NCBI GenBank assembly: GCA_025350285.1
Contig: JANXYE010000594.1
Span: 1-7,938 of the forward strand
Source of the DNA: Chloroflexota bacterium
GTDB taxonomy: Bacteria; Chloroflexota; Dehalococcoidia; Tepidiformales; Tepidiformaceae
DNA: 7,938 nt
Reading direction: 5' to 3'
In this document: piece after piece, positions 6,832 through 7,938 of the stretch
Layout: each line of letters begins with the position of its first letter
Position numbering within the stretch: the first letter of the stretch is position 1
Position numbers and translations under genes: made by a program
The notes under the pieces: generated by a model
Database searches by the model: none
Seen by the model: only the letters and a program-made list of their open reading frames with translations
What the model was told of the DNA's origin: nothing

Positions 6832-6885
6832 CCCTCACCCCCCGGGCCACCTCTCCCGACTTCGTACCTCGCGGGCGCGGGGGAG
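6832..6885 (+). repeat. Degenerate intergenic hairpin repeat after valS
   Basis: The C-rich start CCCTCACCCC directly follows the valS stop. A stem is formed by CTCTCCCG (6851-6858) and CGGGGGAG (6878-6885): eight pairs including one G-T, with a 19-nt loop. The pattern CCCTCACCC...CCTCTCCCG...GGGGGAG recalls the short palindromic intergenic repeats common in high-GC genomes. It may also stabilise or end the valS message, but there is no U-run. Confidence 0.4.
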
Positions 6886-6931
6886 CGCGGCGGATCAGGG
6901 TTCGAACCTTCGATCGGTCGCTGCTCAGAGA

Positions 6932-6954
6932 CAATGTTCGGGACAGAAACATTG
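6932..6954. promoter_or_regulatory. Perfect inverted repeat upstream of merR
   Basis: CAATGTT (6932-6938) and AACATTG (6948-6954) form a perfect 7-bp inverted repeat with a 9-nt centre. The right arm overlaps the TTGACG -35 element of the merR promoter. This is a plausible regulator site, either for MerR itself or for another protein. Confidence 0.45.
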
Positions 6955-6981
6955 ACGTTCGCGTTAACGTTGAGGCATCAT
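6952..6981 (+). promoter_or_regulatory. merR promoter with an internal dyad
   Basis: TTGACG (6952-6957) and CATCAT (6976-6981) are 18 bp apart and match the consensus at 5 of 6 and 4 of 6 positions. MerR-family promoters often have long spacers with a dyad between the boxes. Here TTGACGTT (6952-6959) and AACGTTGA (6966-6973) form such a dyad with two mismatches, and CGTTAACG (6962-6969) is a perfect 8-bp palindrome inside it. The start site near 6988 would leave almost no leader before ATG 6991. Confidence 0.45.
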
Positions 6982-6990
6982 CATGGCAGC

Positions 6991-7536
6991 ATGCCCGTAG
7001 CCGTGAACTCCGAAGAGACCTATTTCCAGATCGGCGAAGCGGCCGATCGCACGCGGCTCACCCAGCGGACGCTCCGCTACTATGAAGAGAAGGGTCTGCT
7101 GAAGTCTCCGTCACGCATGGATGGCGGTTTCCGCCTCTACTCGCGGGAGGACGTTGAGCGGCTGGAGCGGATCAAGGAATTCAAGGACCTGCTCGGGTTC
7201 TCGCTGGCGGAGATCCGGGAGATGCTCGACGCCGAGGATCTTCGCCTCCAGACCAGGAGCGAATGGCGGCGCGACGCTGACGCGAGCGAGAAAGCCGCGA
7301 AGATCGGGGTCGTCCGCGGAATGACGCTCCAGCAGATGTCGCTGCTGGACGACAAGATGAAGAAAATGGCGACGATGCGCGGCGAACTGGCGGAGCGAGT
7401 GGACAAGTACGACAGCCTCCTGGCGCAGTGGGCGGAGACGGCCGGGAAGGAGCGCACCGGCTGGGCATCGACCTCCGGGGAGACGGCGACGAAGTGCTCG
7501 GTGGCGCCGATGTCAATACCGGCGGCGTGCGGATGA
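6991..7536 (+). CDS. MerR-family transcriptional regulator with an altered C-terminus
   Basis: The 181-residue product begins MPVAVNSEETYFQIGEAA. Residues 11-80 are the MerR winged helix-turn-helix. They include LTQRTLRYYEEKGLL (23-37), GGFRLYSREDVERL (45-58) and LGFSLAEIREMLD (68-80). A long helix with heptad-like Leu/Met spacing (about 108-147) is the dimerising coiled coil. There is no effector domain and no clear Cys metal site, so the signal is unknown. The frame opens at 6934, but ATG 6991 sits just after the promoter and is preferred. No Shine-Dalgarno site is visible. Residues from about 148 to 181 do not look like MerR protein. They are read from the antisense strand of an IS110 transposase fragment, so the original end has been replaced or extended. 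The DNA-binding and coiled-coil parts look complete, so function may persist. Confidence 0.88.
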   Translation: MPVAVNSEETYFQIGEAADRTRLTQRTLRYYEEKGLLKSPSRMDGGFRLYSREDVERLERIKEFKDLLGFSLAEIREMLDAEDLRLQTRSEWRRDADASEKAAKIGVVRGMTLQQMSLLDDKMKKMATMRGELAERVDKYDSLLAQWAETAGKERTGWASTSGETATKCSVAPMSIPAACG

Positions 7537-7580
7537 AGGACGAGAAGGGAGAGGGAGGACGGGGCACGGCTGTACTCCAT
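7405..7580 (-). pseudogene. IS110-family transposase, N-terminal fragment
   Basis: Reading leftward, codons from about 7538 give LHPHAAGIDIGATEHFVAV, then a PVRSFPAVSA stretch. This is the hallmark N-terminus of IS110-family DEDD transposases. GIDIG carries the first catalytic Asp of the RuvC-like domain (codon 7514-7512). Similarity fades between about 7435 and 7405, where the merR coiled-coil codons begin on the other strand, so at most 45 of the usual roughly 300-400 residues remain. The remaining catalytic acids and the C-terminal serine-bearing domain are absent, so it cannot be active. The frame happens to stay open to 7137 through merR, but that part is antisense shadow. The original start codon is uncertain; ATG 7580 is one choice. 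Confidence 0.75.
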
Positions 7581-7642
7581 GAGCGAGGTGGGCGAGCATC
7601 GCGCAAGGGGCCCTCGGGAACGCGCAGACTGCTAACCGGGAT

Positions 7643-7660
7643 CACACCGGCGAGGGTGTG
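7643..7660 (-). repeat. Hairpin upstream of the transposase fragment
   Basis: CACACC (7643-7648) and GGTGTG (7655-7660) are perfectly complementary across a 6-nt loop. The hairpin lies 60-80 bp before the possible transposase start, within the presumed IS110 left end. It could belong to a structured RNA transcribed leftward. Confidence 0.35.
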
Positions 7661-7730
7661 TCACCACTGCAACATGACCGCTGGGCCCCCCTGACCAGGG
7701 TTTACGCCGGGCGCGAGGCGCCACTGTCGT

Positions 7731-7843
7731 GACGGTCTTCTGCGCAATGCTCGGCACCAGTCTGACGCAAAGTTCCTTCCCCCAACATCGGGCACTGACC
7801 GATCGCGCTGACGCCGCCCGTCGTCGGGGCCACGAAGACCGTC
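7731..7843. repeat. Perfect 10-bp inverted repeat, arms 93 bp apart
   Basis: GACGGTCTTC (7731-7740) and GAAGACCGTC (7834-7843) are exact reverse complements. With one bulged base the pairing can continue by GTG/CAC. Between them CTGACGC occurs twice (7762-7768 and 7808-7814). The arms could close a long-range stem in an RNA, or be ends of a small inserted cassette. There is no coding signal here. Confidence 0.5.
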
Positions 7844-7938
7844 CACCCCTGCCCGAGGCCGCAGGAAATGGCCGGCTCCCTCGCGGCCTCTGACCCGAAA
7901 CTCTGAATCGCACCCGGGGTCGCCGGTGACGGCCGCGC

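Larger units (their letters stand above)
7405..7850 (-). mobile_element. IS110-family remnant: truncated transposase plus left-end non-coding DNA
   Basis: The transposase fragment points leftward, so DNA to its right (7581 onward) is its upstream side. In IS110-group elements that side is a non-coding left end of a few hundred bases encoding the bridge RNA. Consistent with this, 7581-7938 holds no convincing gene but several stems: CACACC/GGTGTG (7643-7660), GGCGC/GCGCC (7710-7722), CCCTG/CAGGG (7689-7700) and a 10-bp inverted repeat (7731-7843). The left boundary is the junction with merR near 7405-7435. The outer boundary is not identified; 7850 is a guess just past the last clear repeat arm. 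Element identity rests on the protein fragment, and the bridge-RNA idea is inference. Confidence 0.5.

Noticed and set aside
6897..6912. GGTTCGAACC, resembling a tRNA T-loop
   Set aside because: The flanking bases do not form a T-stem and there is no acceptor, D or anticodon arm nearby. It is just a palindrome.
7632..7913. A 93-codon minus-strand frame upstream of the transposase fragment
   Set aside because: It is Arg/Ser-rich with no domain and overlaps the hairpins of the presumed IS110 left end. Spurious genes are often called in such regions.

Overview
The window is high-GC bacterial DNA carrying five intact-looking protein genes, one remnant of an insertion sequence, and several readable control regions. 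Nothing in it fixes the phylum. The GC-rich codon use, a leaderless-type promoter on one gene, the ValRS sequence and an IS110-type transposase fragment would suit Chloroflexota or an actinobacterium-like lineage, but this is a weak inference. There are no tRNA or rRNA genes and no CRISPR array.

Left part (1-1766): a small antibiotic-biosynthesis-monooxygenase-like (ABM) protein reads rightward. It probably starts at a CTG codon (250) behind a perfect GGAGG. Its stop codon overlaps that of a convergent TetR-family repressor gene (1280-651). The TetR gene is divergent from a small cupin gene (1407-1766). The 126-bp space between TetR and cupin holds a near-consensus sigma-70 promoter for the cupin (TTGACA, 17 bp, TAAATA). 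An imperfect 22-bp palindrome fills its spacer, and a weaker promoter faces the TetR gene. This reads as an autoregulated TetR/cupin switch, with the ABM gene as a possible functional partner.

Middle (1902-6831): a 654-residue acyl-CoA carboxylase alpha subunit (biotin carboxylase plus biotin carrier domain) reads leftward. Valyl-tRNA synthetase (valS, 902 residues) reads rightward. A 256-bp divergent control region separates them. The carboxylase has a TATACT box exactly 7 nt before its ATG and no Shine-Dalgarno site, so its mRNA is probably leaderless. No carboxyltransferase (beta) subunit gene is present, so the partner must lie elsewhere.

Right part (6832-7938): a degenerate hairpin repeat follows valS. 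Next comes a MerR-family regulator (6991-7536) with two dyad sequences around its promoter. The last roughly 30 codons of merR do not look like MerR protein. They lie antisense to the N-terminal codons of an IS110-family transposase, which itself breaks off after about 35-45 residues. An IS110 fragment has therefore replaced or extended the merR 3' end. The non-coding DNA beyond it (to about 7850 or further) is probably the element's left end, the part that in the IS110 group encodes the bridge RNA. It contains a perfect 10-bp inverted repeat and shorter hairpins.
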